Of a DNA stretch of 34,192 nucleotides, positions 33,169 to 34,192 are shown piece after piece. Origin of the DNA: Myxococcales bacterium (GTDB taxonomy: Bacteria > Myxococcota_A > Polyangia > JAAYKL01); NCBI GenBank assembly GCA_012522445.1, contig JAAYKL010000048.1, forward strand, positions 1 to 34,192, written 5' to 3'. A program made the position numbers and the translations under genes. The notes under the pieces are model-generated. The model saw nothing but the letters and a program-made list of their open reading frames with translations. It ran no database searches and was not told where the DNA came from. Each line of letters starts with the position of its first letter. Position 1 is the first letter of the stretch.

Positions 33169-33894
33169 CTAGAACTGTTCGCCGCAAGCACCGTAGAAAC
33201 GGATGTCATCGATCCAGACATCTACCTTTTGGTTGGGCAGGGCCACTTGGACCTGCAAGCCCACCAACGCGGTGACTTCTACTTTTTCGGGACGGGGATC
33301 GCCCCAGCCCGTGGCTTGCCGGAGGTCGTCAAACGACACGACATACTGGGTCCAGTCTTCGGTGAGCTTCACCGTGGTGCCAAAGTTGTTGTGGCACTCC
33401 GCGCAGATGCCGCCCACCGGGTCGGTGTTGGCGTCCGGCAGGCTGATGCGCACAGCCGAAACCGCATCCGCGTGGCCTTTGCGGGCGACAAAGGTGATGC
33501 CTTTGTACTTGCTGGCGTCGTAGGTGGCCCCTTCGGCCTGCGCAAAAGCAAAGCCCATGCCGACATACACGTCGCCAGGTCCTGCGGCGGTTTTCCCCAC
33601 CATGCGCAGCGCGAACTTGCTGTCGCCCACGCCACCGCGGCTAACTTTGAAATCGCCCCAAGGCGAGAGTTTGGAACCCAAGTCGTCGGCGTATGTATAA
33701 ATGTAACCGCCGCGTCCTTCGCGGACGAGGATTTGCGAATCGGCGTCTTCGGCGTCTTCGATCATGGACATCATCTCGCAGCGAGAAGGACCTGTAGTGG
33801 GCGTTGCCACAGCGGGTTGCGGCTTAAAATAACCGCAGCCCAGCACCAGTCCACTGCTCAGCAACAACGCAAGAATACTGATTTGTTTTCTCAT
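33169..33894 (-). CDS. Lipoprotein with CBM11-like carbohydrate-binding domain
   Basis: 241 residues, ATG at 33894. Signal and lipobox L-V-L-G-C at about 16-20. The mature part is a beta-sandwich of the CBM11-like kind: opening M-I-E-D-A-E-D-A-D, then Y-K-G-I-T-F-V-A-R, and the end I-D-D-I-R-F-Y-G. The segment G-G-I-C-A-E-C-H-N-N-F-G near 165-176 contains a CXXCH motif, formally a haem c site. The paralogue just upstream has C-Y-N-Y-H at the same place, so the pair is more likely a disulfide or loop than haem. It lies 80 bp upstream of the barrel gene. Confidence 0.8.
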   Translation of the reverse strand: MRKQISILALLLSSGLVLGCGYFKPQPAVATPTTGPSRCEMMSMIEDAEDADSQILVREGRGGYIYTYADDLGSKLSPWGDFKVSRGGVGDSKFALRMVGKTAAGPGDVYVGMGFAFAQAEGATYDASKYKGITFVARKGHADAVSAVRISLPDANTDPVGGICAECHNNFGTTVKLTEDWTQYVVSFDDLRQATGWGDPRPEKVEVTALVGLQVQVALPNQKVDVWIDDIRFYGACGEQF

Positions 33895-33972
33895 GTTTTT
33901 TTCTTCTTTCAGCAATGTTGGGATTGGGTTGATGGTTTACAGGACTGGGTTGAGGTGGCTCAGCCCGTCTGT

Positions 33973-34192
33973 TTACTTCGTGTAAAACGCGATCTCGTCC
34001 AGATCAACGGCGAAGTCTTTGTTGGTGCTGGGGAACATGAAGTGAAAGCTGGCGATGAGTTTCGGGTCGAGCTTGACGTTGGAGGCGCCCCAATCTTCTT
34101 GGGTGAACTTGCTCCATGCAAACGAGTACTCTTGCCAGTCTTTGGAATCAACTTTGACGTTAACAGAGTGGTAGTTGTAGCAGTTGCCATCG
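33973..34192 (-). CDS. C-terminal part of a second CBM11-like lipoprotein (cut by the window edge)
   Basis: The last 72 codons of a gene entering from the right; the stop is TAA at 33973-33975. It aligns with the C-terminus of the neighbouring lipoprotein: D-W-Q-E-Y-S-F-A-W against D-W-T-Q-Y-V-V-S-F, and F-A-V-D-L-D-E-I-A-F-Y against V-D-V-W-I-D-D-I-R-F-Y. So the two are tandem paralogues from duplication, probably in one operon with the barrel gene. Another frame over the same bases is a shadow. Confidence 0.75.
   Translation of the reverse strand, partial: DGNCYNYHSVNVKVDSKDWQEYSFAWSKFTQEDWGASNVKLDPKLIASFHFMFPSTNKDFAVDLDEIAFYTK

Noticed and set aside
33205..33420. Haem-binding role of the CXXCH in the lipoprotein
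   Set aside because: The paralogue carries C-Y-N-Y-H at the same place, so haem attachment was not called; kept as a question under findings.

Overview
The window looks like a chromosomal segment from a high-GC, Gram-negative bacterium, most likely in the Myxococcota/deltaproteobacterial sphere. The basis is the eukaryote-like Ser/Thr kinase fused to ATPase and TPR modules, many lipobox-bearing surface lipoproteins (FG-GAP, RCC1-like, CBM11-like), two outer-membrane beta-barrels, a multiheme cytochrome, a GTP-type PEPCK and a RAYT-like transposase. No rRNA, tRNA, CRISPR array or prophage was seen. Phylum assignment is inference.

Layout. 1-2900 (minus): a tightly overlapping operon of a YbjN-like protein, an outer-membrane barrel and a secreted decaheme cytochrome c, followed by the first codons of another gene; it resembles a porin-cytochrome electron conduit. 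3011-3934: a very short RCC1-like lipoprotein and a small membrane protein. 4136-6933: purC and pckG (minus). 7380-9784: proA-proB (plus), divergent from pckG across a 446-bp leader region. 9850-11148: FG-GAP repeat lipoprotein (minus). 11302-13604: hpt and an overlapping large membrane-anchored protein (plus). 13725-14660: RAYT/Y1-type transposase, with short hairpin-forming repeats on both sides, some of them inside the neighbouring coding gene. 14793-15803: TerC-type membrane protein. 15939-22834: two overlapping giant minus-strand genes, a fused radical-SAM protein and a kinase/pseudocyclase/ATPase/TPR protein. 23071-23646: rubrerythrin (plus). 23677-28541: a six-gene minus-strand cluster (LolA-like, PhnD-like binding protein, PPC/DUF296-like protein, degenerate metallophosphoesterase, small anchored protein, queA). 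28901-31359: a coiled-coil protein, rarA and a methyltransferase (plus). 31436-34192: an outer-membrane barrel protein downstream of two paralogous CBM11-like lipoproteins (minus), the last cut by the window edge.

How genes work together. Housekeeping functions (proline and purine synthesis, purine salvage, gluconeogenesis, queuosine, replication-fork repair) alternate with envelope modules. The most unusual parts are the barrel/decaheme-cytochrome operon, the dispersed hairpin repeats around the RAYT, the kinase-pseudocyclase-STAND-like protein coupled to a radical-SAM fusion, the LolA/PhnD/degenerate-phosphoesterase operon with a palindromic operator-like site upstream, and the CBM11-lipoprotein/porin cluster. 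All functional statements come from reading the sequence; no database search was run.
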